Source of the DNA: Blastochloris tepida
Lineage (GTDB): Bacteria; Pseudomonadota; Alphaproteobacteria; Rhizobiales; Xanthobacteraceae
NCBI RefSeq assembly: GCF_003966715.1
Contig: NZ_AP018907.1
Coordinates: 2,220,001-2,284,000, forward strand
Length of the DNA: 64,000 nt
Direction of reading: 5' to 3'
This document shows positions 44,918 to 54,143 of the stretch, one piece after another (the first letter of the stretch is position 1; every line of letters begins with the position of its first letter). Below the pieces are notes generated by a model. The model was not told the DNA's origin. It did not search any database and saw only the letters and a program-made list of their open reading frames with translations. Made by a program: the position numbers and the translations under genes.

Positions 44918-46705
44918 GGCGCCGGGCAGGTTCAGCCGGATATGCAGCTCGCGCAGCTGCTTGGCCGTCACCGTCGAGGGCGCGCCCATCAGCAGATCCT
45001 CGCAGCGCTGGTTCATCGGGAACAGCACCACCTCGCGCAGATTGCTCTCGCCGGCCAGCAGCATGACGATGCGATCGACGCCCGGGGCGATGCCGCCGTG
45101 CGGCGGCGCGCCGTACTGGAACGCCCGGTACATGCCGCCGAACTTCTCGATGATCGTCTCCTCGCCATAGCCGGCGACCGCGAACGCCTTCTTCATGACG
45201 TCCGGACGGTGGTTACGGATGGCGCCCGAGGACAGTTCGATGCCGTTGCAGACGATGTCGTACTGGAAGGCGGTGATCGACAGAATCGTGTCGCTGTCGG
45301 CCGGATCGAGCGCCATGAAGGCATCGTGCTCGAAGTTCGGCATCGAGAACGGGTTGTGCGAAAAGTCGATCCTCTTCTCGTCCTCGTTCCACTCGTACAT
45401 CGGGAAGTCGGTGATCCAGCAGAACTCGAAGCGGTTCTCCTCGATCAGGCCGAGCTCCTTGCCGACGCGGCTCCTGGCCTCGCCGGCGAACCTGTAGAAC
45501 TTCTCGGGCCGACCGGCGACGAAGAAGCAGGCGTCGCCGTCATGCAGGCCTAGCCGCTCGGCGATCATCGCCGTGCGCTCGGGGCCGATATTGTTGGCGA
45601 GCGGCCCGGCGCCCGCGCCCTCGCGCCAGAAGATGTAGCCCAGCCCCGGCTGGCCCTGGTCCTGCGCCCAGCCGTTCATGCGGTCGCAGAAGGCGCGGCT
45701 GCCGCCGCCGGGGGCGGGAATGGCCCACACGTCGGCCTTGGGATCGTCGGCCAGGATGCGGGCGAACACCTTGAAGCCCGACTCGCGGAAGGCGTCGGCG
45801 ACCGACTGCATCTTGATCGGGTTGCGCAGGTCCGGCTTGTCGGTGCCATAGGTGCGGATGGCGTCGGCATAGCGGATCTTCGGGAAGGTCTGGGTGACCG
45901 GCTTGCCGTTGCCGAACTCCTCGAACACGCCCTTCAGCACCGGCTCGACGGCGGTGAACACGTCCTCCTGGGTGACGAAGCTCATCTCGATATCGAGCTG
46001 GTAGAACTCGCCCGGCGAGCGGTCGGCGCGGGCGTCCTCGTCGCGGAAGCAGGGCGCGATCTGGAAGTAGCGGTCGAAGCCCGCCACCATGAGGAGCTGC
46101 TTGAACTGCTGGGGCGCCTGCGGCAGCGCATAGAACTTGCCGGGATGGACGCGGCTCGGCACCAGATAGTCGCGCGCGCCCTCGGGCGAGGAGGCGGTGA
46201 GGATCGGCGTCTGAAACTCGAAGAAGCCCTGCGATTTCATGCGGCTGCGCAGCGAGTCGATCACCGCCCCGCGCAGCATGATGTTGCGGTGCAGCCGCTC
46301 GCGGCGCAGATCGAGGAAACGGTAACGCAGGCGCGTTTCCTCGGGATATTCCTGATCGCCGAACACCTGGAGCGGCAGCTCCCCGGCCGGGCCCAGCACC
46401 TCCAGCTCGGTGATGAACACCTCGATCTCGCCGGTGGCGAGCTCGCCATTCACCGTGCCGATCGGCCGCGGGCGGACCTTGCCGTCGATCCGGATCACCC
46501 ATTCGGCCCGGGCCTGCTCGGCCGCCTTGAAGGCCGGGCTGTCGGGGTCGGCGACCACCTGGGTAATGCCATAGTGATCGCGCAGATCGATGAACAGCAC
46601 GCCCCCATGGTCACGGATGCGGTGGCACCAGCCCGAAAGGCGGACGGTCTGGCCGATGTCGGAGGCGCGCAACGCGCCGCAGCTGTGGGTACGATAGCGG
46701 TGCAT
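44915..46705 (-). CDS. aspS: Aspartyl-tRNA synthetase
   Basis: 596 residues. N-terminal OB-fold anticodon domain ([20 protein letters not shown]), class II catalytic core with [20 protein letters not shown] (motif 2), the bacterial GAD insertion domain (~300-400) and motif 3 ([13 protein letters not shown]). It charges tRNA-Asp; many alphaproteobacterial forms also charge tRNA-Asn, which cannot be judged here. The ATG is followed by a normal start ([13 protein letters not shown]). The TGA stop lies in the neighbouring repeat. It diverges from rnd with 100 bp between. Confidence 0.95.
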   Translation of the reverse strand: MHRYRTHSCGALRASDIGQTVRLSGWCHRIRDHGGVLFIDLRDHYGITQVVADPDSPAFKAAEQARAEWVIRIDGKVRPRPIGTVNGELATGEIEVFITELEVLGPAGELPLQVFGDQEYPEETRLRYRFLDLRRERLHRNIMLRGAVIDSLRSRMKSQGFFEFQTPILTASSPEGARDYLVPSRVHPGKFYALPQAPQQFKQLLMVAGFDRYFQIAPCFRDEDARADRSPGEFYQLDIEMSFVTQEDVFTAVEPVLKGVFEEFGNGKPVTQTFPKIRYADAIRTYGTDKPDLRNPIKMQSVADAFRESGFKVFARILADDPKADVWAIPAPGGGSRAFCDRMNGWAQDQGQPGLGYIFWREGAGAGPLANNIGPERTAMIAERLGLHDGDACFFVAGRPEKFYRFAGEARSRVGKELGLIEENRFEFCWITDFPMYEWNEDEKRIDFSHNPFSMPNFEHDAFMALDPADSDTILSITAFQYDIVCNGIELSSGAIRNHRPDVMKKAFAVAGYGEETIIEKFGGMYRAFQYGAPPHGGIAPGVDRIVMLLAGESNLREVVLFPMNQRCEDLLMGAPSTVTAKQLRELHIRLNLPGA

Positions 46706-46805
46706 GGAAAACCCGTTGACGGAGCGGGGGGCTAGAGCACATGTGACGGCACCCTTGTCAAGGCACCGACTCCAAGCCTGACTGCGACTCCGCTATAGCA
46801 GTTCC

Positions 46806-47969
46806 ATGAATCTGATTACGACCACCCGGGAACTGGCAGACGTCTGCTCGCGACTTGCGGAATATCCGTTCGTCACCGTCGACACCGAGTTTCTGCGCGA
46901 AACCACATTCTGGCCCAAGCTGTGCGTGGTGCAGATGGCCGGGCCGGACGAGGCCGTCGTGGTCGACGCCTTGGCCGACGGCCTTGATCTGTCATGCTTT
47001 TTCGAGCTGATGGCCAATGAGCAGGTGGTCAAGGTGTTCCATGCCGGCCGGCAGGACATCGAGATCATCTGGCACCGCGCCAACATGATCCCCCACCCGG
47101 TGTTCGACACCCAGGTGGCGGCCATGGTGCTCGGCCACGGCGATTCGGTGTCCTACGACCAGCTCGTCCAGCGACTGACCGGCCAGGTCATCGACAAGTC
47201 CAGCCGGTTCACCGACTGGGCGCGCCGGCCTCTGAGCGAGGCGCAGATCGCCTATGCGGAAGCCGACGTCACGCATCTGCGCGATGTCTACATGCGCCTG
47301 CTGCGCGACCTGGAGAAGCGCGGCCGCGGCGACTGGGTGGCCGAGGAGATGGCGGTGCTGATCTCGCCGGAGACCTACCGGCAGGATCCGGCGGTCGCTT
47401 GGCAGCGGCTCAAGACGCGGGTGCGCAAGCCGCGCGAGCTCGGGGTGCTGATCGAGGTCGCCGAGTGGCGCGACCGCGAGGCGCAGGCGCGCGACGTGCC
47501 GCGCTCGCGCGTGCTCAAGGACGAGGTGATCGGCGAGATCGCCATCCAGCAGCCGACCACGCCCGAGGCGCTGGCGCAGCTTCGCTCGCTGCCCAAGGGG
47601 TTCGAGCGCTCGAACTGGGGCGTCGCCATCATCGAGACGGTGAAGCGCGGCCTCGCCCGCGACCCCAAGACGCTGCCCGCCATCGAGCGCGAGCGCAATT
47701 CCTCCAACGGCGCCCATGCCACGGTGGAGCTGCTGAAGGTGCTGCTACGCATGACCGCCGAGCGCCACGCGGTGGCGGCCAAGGTGATCGCCACCGTCGA
47801 CGACCTCGAGCAGATCGCCGCCGACGACGAGGCCGACGTGGCGGCGCTGCGCGGCTGGCGGCGCGAGCTGTTCGGCAACAAGGCGCTGGCGCTGAAGGAG
47901 GGCCGGCTGGCGCTGGCGATCGACCGCGGCCGGGTGGTGGCGGTGGAGCGGCCGAACGGCGAGCACTGA
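46806..47969 (+). CDS. rnd: Ribonuclease D
   Basis: 387 residues. DEDDy exonuclease core: VDTEFLRE (first Asp/Glu), [12 protein letters not shown], and [13 protein letters not shown] (Tyr and Asp). HRDC-like helical domains follow (~205-370). It trims 3' ends of tRNA precursors and other RNAs. The start ATG is 46806, [13 protein letters not shown]. It commonly lies next to aspS in Hyphomicrobiales. Its stop at 47969 is followed by a 228-bp gap with two short direct repeats (CAGCCTCCAAGGTTTCC) and no gene. Confidence 0.95.
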   Translation: MNLITTTRELADVCSRLAEYPFVTVDTEFLRETTFWPKLCVVQMAGPDEAVVVDALADGLDLSCFFELMANEQVVKVFHAGRQDIEIIWHRANMIPHPVFDTQVAAMVLGHGDSVSYDQLVQRLTGQVIDKSSRFTDWARRPLSEAQIAYAEADVTHLRDVYMRLLRDLEKRGRGDWVAEEMAVLISPETYRQDPAVAWQRLKTRVRKPRELGVLIEVAEWRDREAQARDVPRSRVLKDEVIGEIAIQQPTTPEALAQLRSLPKGFERSNWGVAIIETVKRGLARDPKTLPAIERERNSSNGAHATVELLKVLLRMTAERHAVAAKVIATVDDLEQIAADDEADVAALRGWRRELFGNKALALKEGRLALAIDRGRVVAVERPNGEH

Positions 47970-48197
47970 GCGAAGCCCGGCGCGGTCAGGGTCCGGCCGC
48001 CATCGGGCGGGGCGGCGGAGCGGCGTTCGTCGAACCGGCATCTGCGCAGCCGCTATTTGCGCGATGGGTGCTCGTACGGCCGGAATTTGCGTGCGCGGAA
48101 CCGGCACGGTAACGTCCTGCCCCTCAGCCGGGGCTCATATCCCAGCCTCCAAGGTTTCCAGCCTCCAAGGTTTCCGGCACGTCCCCGAGGTCGACCC

Positions 48198-48626
48198 ATG
48201 AAGATCATCCGGCATCGGATCGAGTTCGCCACCATCGAGCCGATCGAGATCGTCGATATCACCGGGCGCGTGCGGGACTGGGTGGCGGCCTCCGGCGTCA
48301 GGGATGGCTTGGTAACAGTTACCTCTATGCACACCACCGCCCGCGTCAATGTCAATGAGCGCGAGCCGCAGCTCCAGCGCGACATGGTCACCTTCCTCAA
48401 GCGGCTGGTGCCGCGCGACGGCGACTGGCTGCACAATCTCGCCGCGGTCGACGGCCGCGACAATGCCCACTCGCACCTGCTCGGCCTGTTCATGAATTCG
48501 TCCGAGACCATCCCGGTCAGCGGCGGCGACCTCGTGCTCGGCGGCTGGCAGTCGATCTTCTTCATCGAGCTCGATGGACCGCGCGAGCGGCGCGGGCTCG
48601 ATTTGCAACTGCTGGGAACCGACTGA
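48198..48626 (+). CDS. YjbQ-family (UPF0047) protein
   Basis: 142 residues from ATG 48198. Motifs GLVTVTSMHTTARVNVNERE (residues ~37-56) and DGRDNAHSHLLGLFMNSSET with the conserved His/Asn cluster, then GGWQSIFFIELDGPRERR, fit the UPF0047/YjbQ family. E. coli YjbQ has weak thiamine-phosphate synthase activity, hence the label secondary thiamine-phosphate synthase; the real role is open. It stops 3 bp before the RuBisCO-like gene, so the two are probably one operon. Confidence 0.88.
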   Translation: MKIIRHRIEFATIEPIEIVDITGRVRDWVAASGVRDGLVTVTSMHTTARVNVNEREPQLQRDMVTFLKRLVPRDGDWLHNLAAVDGRDNAHSHLLGLFMNSSETIPVSGGDLVLGGWQSIFFIELDGPRERRGLDLQLLGTD

Positions 48627-48629
48627 CCG

Positions 48630-49949
48630 ATGACGCCGGATGACATTGCGGGCTTCTTCGCCACCCGTGCCGACCTCAATCTCGACGACTATATCGAGCT
48701 CGATTTCACCTTCGAGTGCGCGGGCGATCCGCGCGCCGCCGCGGCCCATCTCGCAAGCGAGCAATCGACCGCGCAGTGGCGGCGGGTGGGCGTGGACGAG
48801 GATTTCCGGCCGCGCTTCGCCGCCAAGGTGATCGATCTGCGCGCCGAGCCGCAGCCGATCGGCTTCTCAGTGCCGGTCGCCTGCGCCGCGCCCGGCGAAG
48901 TGTTCTCCTGCCGCGCGACGATCGCCCACCCGCACGGCAATTTCGGCCCGCGGATCCCCAATCTGCTGTCGGCGGTGTGCGGCGAGGGCGTGTTCTTCGC
49001 CCCCGGCATCCCGCTGATCCGGCTGGAGGATATCCGCTTTCCGCTGCCCTATCTCGCCGCTTTCGAGGGGCCGCAGTTCGGGCTTGCCGGCCTGCGCGAG
49101 CAACTGAAGGCGTTCGACCGCCCGATCTTCTTCGGCGTCATCAAGCCCAATATCGGCCTGCCGGCCGCCCCCTTCGCCGAGCTCGGCTATGAGAGCTGGC
49201 TCGGCGGGCTCGACATCGCCAAGGATGACGAGATGCTGGCCGACATTCCGTGGTGCCCGCTGAAGGAGCGCGCCGCGGCACTCGGCGCCGCTCGCTGCCG
49301 GGCCGAGCAGGAGACCGACACCCCCAAGATCTACCTCGCCAACATCACCGACGAGGTCGACCGGCTGGCCGATCTGCACGATCTCGCGGTCGCGGCCGGC
49401 GCCAATGCGCTGCTCGTCAACGCCATGCCTGTGGGCCTGAGTGGCGTGCGCATGCTGCGCCGCCACGCCGAGGTGCCGCTGGTCGCCCACTTCCCGTTCA
49501 TCGCCGCCTTCAGCCGGCTGGCGGGCTACGGCATCCACTCGCGCGTGCTCACCCGCCTGCAGCGGCTGGCCGGGTTCGACGTCGTCATCATGCCCGGCTT
49601 CGGCCCGCGGATGATGACCCCCGAGCGCGAGGTGCTGGATTGCGTACGCGCCTGCCTGGAACCGATGGGGCCGATCAAGCCCTGCCTGCCGGTCCCCGGC
49701 GGCAGCGACTCGGCGGCAACGCTGGAGGGCGTCTACCGCCGGCTGGGCTCGGCCGATTTCGGCTTCGTGCCGGGGCGCGGCGTGTTCGGCCACCCGATGG
49801 GGCCGCGCGGCGGCGCCGCGAGCATTCGCCAAGCCTGGGAGGCCATCGCCGGCGGCATCCCGCTCGACCGCCACGCCGCGACGCATCCGGAACTTCAGGC
49901 GGCGCTGGCGGCGTTCGCCGCCCCGCACACGTCGCCCCGCGCGGCATAA
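48630..49949 (+). CDS. RuBisCO-like protein (form IV)
   Basis: 439 residues. The fold is clear: GVIKPNIGL (Lys172, matching RuBisCO K175) and [10 protein letters not shown] (Lys198, Asp200, Glu201, matching K201, D203, E204), so the metal-binding lysine carbamylation site is kept. The loop-6 GK(M)EG element is replaced by [12 protein letters not shown] and the region around S379 differs, so carbon fixation is unlikely. Form IV proteins act in enolisation or decarboxylation of sugar-derived substrates, such as methionine salvage or apionate breakdown. No such pathway genes are beside it; the substrate is unknown. Confidence 0.9.
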   Translation: MTPDDIAGFFATRADLNLDDYIELDFTFECAGDPRAAAAHLASEQSTAQWRRVGVDEDFRPRFAAKVIDLRAEPQPIGFSVPVACAAPGEVFSCRATIAHPHGNFGPRIPNLLSAVCGEGVFFAPGIPLIRLEDIRFPLPYLAAFEGPQFGLAGLREQLKAFDRPIFFGVIKPNIGLPAAPFAELGYESWLGGLDIAKDDEMLADIPWCPLKERAAALGAARCRAEQETDTPKIYLANITDEVDRLADLHDLAVAAGANALLVNAMPVGLSGVRMLRRHAEVPLVAHFPFIAAFSRLAGYGIHSRVLTRLQRLAGFDVVIMPGFGPRMMTPEREVLDCVRACLEPMGPIKPCLPVPGGSDSAATLEGVYRRLGSADFGFVPGRGVFGHPMGPRGGAASIRQAWEAIAGGIPLDRHAATHPELQAALAAFAAPHTSPRAA

Positions 49950-50419
49950 TTTCTCTCACCTTTGCCACGCACCTACCTCCGGTCCTGAGGGTGGCGGGCG
50001 GTAGCGACCGGACCCAACGGTCGGCTTTCGCTGCCATTGTCATTGTGCCGGCGCGTTCCTCAATGGGCCGAACAGGCTGCGCCGGCTTGCACCCCCGTGT
50101 GCGCCGGCTTGCGCGCGGGCCACTTGCGCGCGGGCCATTTGCGCGCGGGCCATTTGCGCGCGGGCCATTTGCGCGCGGGCAAGAGGCCGGCCTCGGAGCG
50201 GAGATCGCTATCTGGCTACCGCAAAGCTTCACATTGAAGCAATCGATCGGCTTGATTCAATCTTTAAGTGTTTAAGCATTTTTCGCAACCTTAGATAATT
50301 TAGCTAAACCTCCAGCATGTTCTGTCAATACACACTCAAGGCATATTTCTGACCGCGCTTTGCCACAAGCTGGGGCTATGCTATCGTTTATTGACATTGA
50401 TGGGCGGGGGAAAGACAGC
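49950..50419. other. 470-bp gap upstream of rmlA; tandem repeat then AT-rich region
   Basis: Contains a degenerate end of the 120-bp repeat family near 49996-50040 (CCCAACGGTCGGCTTTCGCT), the 15-bp tandem array at 50109-50180, and from 50220 an AT-rich stretch that probably includes the rmlA promoter. No gene is supported. Confidence 0.55.
50109..50180. repeat. 15-bp tandem repeat, nearly five copies
   Basis: Unit TTGCGCGCGGGCCAT, repeated from 50109 with one substitution in the first copy and a partial fifth. There are no spacers, so it is a minisatellite and not CRISPR. Confidence 0.9.
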
Positions 50420-51316
50420 ATGAAGGGGATCATCCTGGCTGGCGGCAGCGGAACGCGGCTTTATCCCGTCACCACCGTGGTGTCGAAACAACTGCTCCCG
50501 GTCTTCGACAAGCCGATGATCTACTATCCCCTGGCGGCTCTGATGTTTGCCGGGATCCGCGACATCCTCATCATCACCAATCCGCCGGACCAGCCGCTGT
50601 TCGAGCGCCTGCTCGGCGACGGCGGCGATTTCGGGCTGCGCTTCTCCTATGCGGTGCAGGACCGGCCGCGCGGCCTCGCCGACGCCTTCATCGTCGGCCG
50701 CGATTTCGTCGGCGACGACCGCGTCGCCCTGGTGCTGGGCGACAACATCTTCTACGGCGCCGGCCTGCCGGGGCTGCTGGCGAAGGCGGCAGCGCGCCAG
50801 ACGGGCGCCACCGTGTTCGGCTATGTCGTCAACGACCCGCAGGCCTATGGCGTGGTCGAGCTCGACGAGAGCGGCCGTGCCCTGTCGATCGAGGAGAAGC
50901 CCAAATTCCCCAGGTCGAACGTGGCGGTGACCGGTCTCTATTTCTACGACAATGACGTGCTCGACATCGCCGCCGGCATCAAGCCGTCGGCGCGCGGCGA
51001 GATCGAGATCACCGACGTCAACCGCGCCTACATGCAGCGCGGCGACCTCTATGTCGAAACGCTCGGCCGCGGCTATGCGTGGCTCGACACCGGCACCCAC
51101 GCCTCGCTGGTCGAGGCCAGCCATTTCGTGCAGATCCTCGAGCAGCGCCAGGGCCTGCGCATCGCCTGCCCGGAGGAGATCGCGCTCCGGCTCGGCTACA
51201 TCCCGCTCGACAAGTTCCACGCGCTGGCCCAGCGCGTCGCCAAGAGCAGCTATGGCGAATATCTGATGTCGGTCTACAAGAGCTTCGCCGCCGCCCCGCG
51301 CATCGCCGCGGCGTGA
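50420..51316 (+). CDS. rmlA: Glucose-1-phosphate thymidylyltransferase
   Basis: 298 residues from the ATG of [18 protein letters not shown]; the frame opens 60 bp earlier but a GGGGGAA site favours this start. Signature [24 protein letters not shown] and LGDNIFYG are typical of RmlA/RfbA, with [11 protein letters not shown] and [12 protein letters not shown] later. It makes dTDP-glucose for rhamnose and other surface sugars. rmlB, rmlC and rmlD are not in the window, so it stands alone. It converges with the CoA-ligase-like gene. Confidence 0.93.
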   Translation: MKGIILAGGSGTRLYPVTTVVSKQLLPVFDKPMIYYPLAALMFAGIRDILIITNPPDQPLFERLLGDGGDFGLRFSYAVQDRPRGLADAFIVGRDFVGDDRVALVLGDNIFYGAGLPGLLAKAAARQTGATVFGYVVNDPQAYGVVELDESGRALSIEEKPKFPRSNVAVTGLYFYDNDVLDIAAGIKPSARGEIEITDVNRAYMQRGDLYVETLGRGYAWLDTGTHASLVEASHFVQILEQRQGLRIACPEEIALRLGYIPLDKFHALAQRVAKSSYGEYLMSVYKSFAAAPRIAAA

Positions 51317-51496
51317 TACGGCACCAACGGCCGGCCGGCGTGCACCCCATGTGAGCCGGATCCCCCGGCGAGCGCGGCCGAGATTGAGCGGCATTCCTGC
51401 CGTTCCCCAGATACAGCACGGGCGGTCATCCGCCGGCCGCAGCGCCGCCGCCCGCAGCGCCCGGACCAGCGCATGCACGCCGGGCTCAAGCCGCGA

Positions 51497-52837
51497 TCAG
51501 CCCCACACCCCGACCCTGCGATCCTCGACCCGCTTGGCCTTGTGCGTGGCGCGCGGCAGCGTGTCGGGCGGCAACACGTTGACATCCGCCGACACGCCGG
51601 TGACCGACTTGAGCTTGCGCCCGAAGCGGTGGGCAAGATCCTGGTCGTGGCCGTTGAAGCCGCGCACCTTCTCGACCTCGACGGTGAGCCTGTCGAGGTG
51701 ATGAACCCGCTCGACGATCAGGCGATACTCGCCGGTGAGTTCGTGGTCCTGCCGCGCCACCGCCTCGACATCGCTCGGAAACAAATTGACGCCCTTGATG
51801 ATCAGCATATCGTCAAGCCGTCCATGGATGCCGTCGAGCCGGACCGCGGTGCGGCCGCATTTGCAGGGCTCCGGATTGTAGCTGACGATATCGCCGGTGC
51901 GGAAACGCACCATCGGCCGCGCCGTCTTCTTCAGCGTCGTCAGCACCATCTCGCCGCGCTCGCCCGGCTTCACTGGCAGGCCGGTGACCTGGTCGAGCAC
52001 TTCGATCAGGATGTGGTCCTCCGCCCAGTGCAGGCCGTCCTTTTCCTCGCACATGCCGGCGCACGAGCCGAAGATGTCGGACAGGCCGTAATAGTCGTAG
52101 ACTGACGCGCCCCAGAGTTCCTCGATGCGGCCCCGCGTCTCGGGGATCGATCCCCCCGGCTCGCCGGCAACGAAGATACGCCTGACGCTGAGATCCTTGC
52201 GCAGGTCGTAGCCTTCCTTCTGCGCCGTCTCGCCGAGATACCAGGCGTAGGACGGCGTGGTCCAGATGATGGTCGCCTGGAACTGGCGCAGAATCGCCAG
52301 CAGCCGCTCCGACGGTATCGTCCCGGCATGAATGCTGAGCGCGCCGAGCTTCTGCGCGCCGAGCACGCATGGCCCACCGATGAACAGGGACATGTTCAGC
52401 GAGTGCGCATACCGATCGTGCGGCCGCATGCCGGACGACCAGAACTGCCGCGCCTCATAGTCGATCCAATCGTCGAAATCCTGCGCGGTGAATGGCGAGG
52501 CGGTGGGCACGCCGGTCGAGCCGGACGAGGCCGAGATGTAGACGATATCGCGCTCGGGGACCGCGGTGAGGTCGCCGAACGGCGGCACCGCGAGCTGCCG
52601 GTCGCGCAGCACGCGCTTGTCGATAAAGGGAAAGCGCCGGATGTCGTCGAGCGTCCTGATCTGGTCGGGATGGGCCTTCGCGGCGTCGAACGCGGCGCGA
52701 TAATAGAGTGAATTTGCGTAGGCATGCGCGATGTGCTGCTTCAGCAGTCCAAGCTTGAGGCGATCCCAGTCCTCGCGGCTCTGCGTCTCGAGCTTCGCGT
52801 CCCAGTAGCGGAGATCGTCGTTGAAGGCGGTCGTCAT
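51497..52837 (-). CDS. Phenylacetate-CoA-ligase-like adenylate-forming enzyme
   Basis: 446 residues from ATG 52837 (MTTAFNDDLRYWDAKLE). ATP/phosphate loop SASSGSTGVPT, SYAWYLGETAQK, YYGLSDIFGS, RFRTGDIVSY and the C-terminal GRLDDMLIIKGVNLFPSDVE match the PaaK family, which activates aryl or other acids to acyl-CoA via AMP. CKCG could bind zinc as in some family members. No phenylacetate genes are beside it, so the substrate is open. The upstream frame to 52921 is less likely to be used. Confidence 0.88.
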   Translation of the reverse strand: MTTAFNDDLRYWDAKLETQSREDWDRLKLGLLKQHIAHAYANSLYYRAAFDAAKAHPDQIRTLDDIRRFPFIDKRVLRDRQLAVPPFGDLTAVPERDIVYISASSGSTGVPTASPFTAQDFDDWIDYEARQFWSSGMRPHDRYAHSLNMSLFIGGPCVLGAQKLGALSIHAGTIPSERLLAILRQFQATIIWTTPSYAWYLGETAQKEGYDLRKDLSVRRIFVAGEPGGSIPETRGRIEELWGASVYDYYGLSDIFGSCAGMCEEKDGLHWAEDHILIEVLDQVTGLPVKPGERGEMVLTTLKKTARPMVRFRTGDIVSYNPEPCKCGRTAVRLDGIHGRLDDMLIIKGVNLFPSDVEAVARQDHELTGEYRLIVERVHHLDRLTVEVEKVRGFNGHDQDLAHRFGRKLKSVTGVSADVNVLPPDTLPRATHKAKRVEDRRVGVWG

Positions 52838-53492
52838 GTCATTCCATTCCAGGCGTGAGATCAGAGCAGCGACACAGTCGCCCAGTCGCGCGGGATGCCG
52901 CCGAAGGTGGACCATCGCCATCGGACGCCGGTCAGACCGGCGGTTTCCGGCATCTCCGCCACGCTCGGCATCCGCTCGCGACGACGCATTTCGAGGCAGA
53001 TGCTAGCGTGAGTTCGAACGCTGCGACTCCCGGTCCGGAGAATAAAAATTCCGGTCTCGCAACATTGCCCGTGGCAGCAACCTCATCCCACGCAGCAGCC
53101 CCTGCGCAGACATGTCTTCTCTTCGGCTCACGACCACCACCGATCGCGAAAGCAATCCCGCGCCGGCGCCCCATTCCCCCACCTCTGTTGAGACGGAGTC
53201 CGGGCGCTACCGTGTGGTCGTCAAGCGCATGCCTCTACGCACCCGGAAGGCAACCATGGGTCACGGCCGCTCGCAGACGAGGCGGGACCGCGCGGCGGGC
53301 GCGAAGCCGTACTCATCATCCTGCGCAAGGCGTTCAGCAGCCGGCTGATCGCCTTGTTCGTAGGCGCGGTCCGACTCGCCATCTTCGCGGTCGGGTTTCT
53401 GCCCAACGTGCTGTTCACGTGCGGGAGGAGAAGACGATGAAGGACGCCAAGGGGCTGGGGCGGATTGCAAGGGCAGCTCGGACGCCGCTGCA

Positions 53493-53795
53493 ATGGTCGA
53501 GGCCGGGGTTGCCCGGGTCGCCATCCCAGTGACCGTCGAGAAGGTCGCCGATCATGCCGCCATCGCCTCCTTCGGCGTCGCCTCGACGCAAGGCATCGTC
53601 ATCGACGGTAATATCAACGGCCCCAGACGCTGACGCGTGGGGCCGTTGACTCTCGCAGATTTTCTATTGGGAAATCAAAGATTTCGCGAAAATCCGCGAT
53701 CGGAACCAACGGTCCGCGTTCGCGGCCGTTGGTATAAGGTGATCCATGCGGGCAGGATGCCCAAGGCCGAGGACGTCGCCAAATGGTTGGCGTGA
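53493..53795 (+). pseudogene. Remnant of a coding sequence split by the 120-bp repeat
   Basis: Before the repeat the frame reads VTVEKVADHAAIASFGVAST QGIVIDGN; after it another frame reads KVIHAGRMPKAEDVAKWLA and ends at 53793-53795. Both look like protein and could be one C-terminus (perhaps an oxidoreductase) interrupted by the repeat at 53615-53734. The repeat also creates a TGA stop (53631-53633) for the first part. The upstream part of the gene is lost. The family assignment is a guess. Confidence 0.35.
53615..53734 (-). repeat. 120-bp dispersed repeat, second family, copy 2 (inverted)
   Basis: Reverse complement of 44511-44630 with few differences and the same length: starts CAACGGCCCCAGACGCTGAC and ends GTTCGCGGCCGTTGGTA. 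Middle part GATTTTCTATTGGGAAATC differs slightly from copy 1. Confidence 0.85.
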
Positions 53796-54143
53796 TGCGG
53801 GCGAAGCGGCGAAAGGTCTGTGGCGTGGCCGAAGGAAATGACGATAGGACACAAGCGTCGTGGTCCAGGCAATGAAACGGTCCGCCAACATGAAGCCGTT
53901 CGATCAGCACAGCATCCTCGTCGATCTCTCCGACATCCGCGTCCGGCGGCGATGGGACCGGCGTCGACCAACGTGATGGAAATATTCCGGGGAGTGGGAG
54001 ACGCCGGCACGGCACGCAACGTCCAATCTCAGCGTGACGTTGGAAACGACCCGCTCCCCAACCGCCGCTCGCAGCCACGTTCCTTCCAAGTGCGGCCATC
54101 CTTCCAAGCGCGGCCATCCCGATCGGAACGCGGGATCCCATGA

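Larger units (their letters stand above)
52838..54143. other. 1.3-kb stretch without intact genes
   Basis: Between the CoA-ligase-like gene and the cysteine cluster. Small frames such as 53112-53348 lack family resemblance. One piece (53493-53795) reads as the end of an enzyme interrupted by a repeat. The part after 53800 shows nothing recognisable. It looks like decayed DNA. Confidence 0.55.

Noticed and set aside
48630..49949. A carbon-fixing RuBisCO large subunit
   Set aside because: The loop-6 lysine motif is absent and there is no small subunit or phosphoribulokinase gene nearby, so it is called a form IV RuBisCO-like protein.
50420..51316. A dTDP-rhamnose operon
   Set aside because: Only rmlA is present; rmlB, rmlC and rmlD are not in the neighbourhood within the window.
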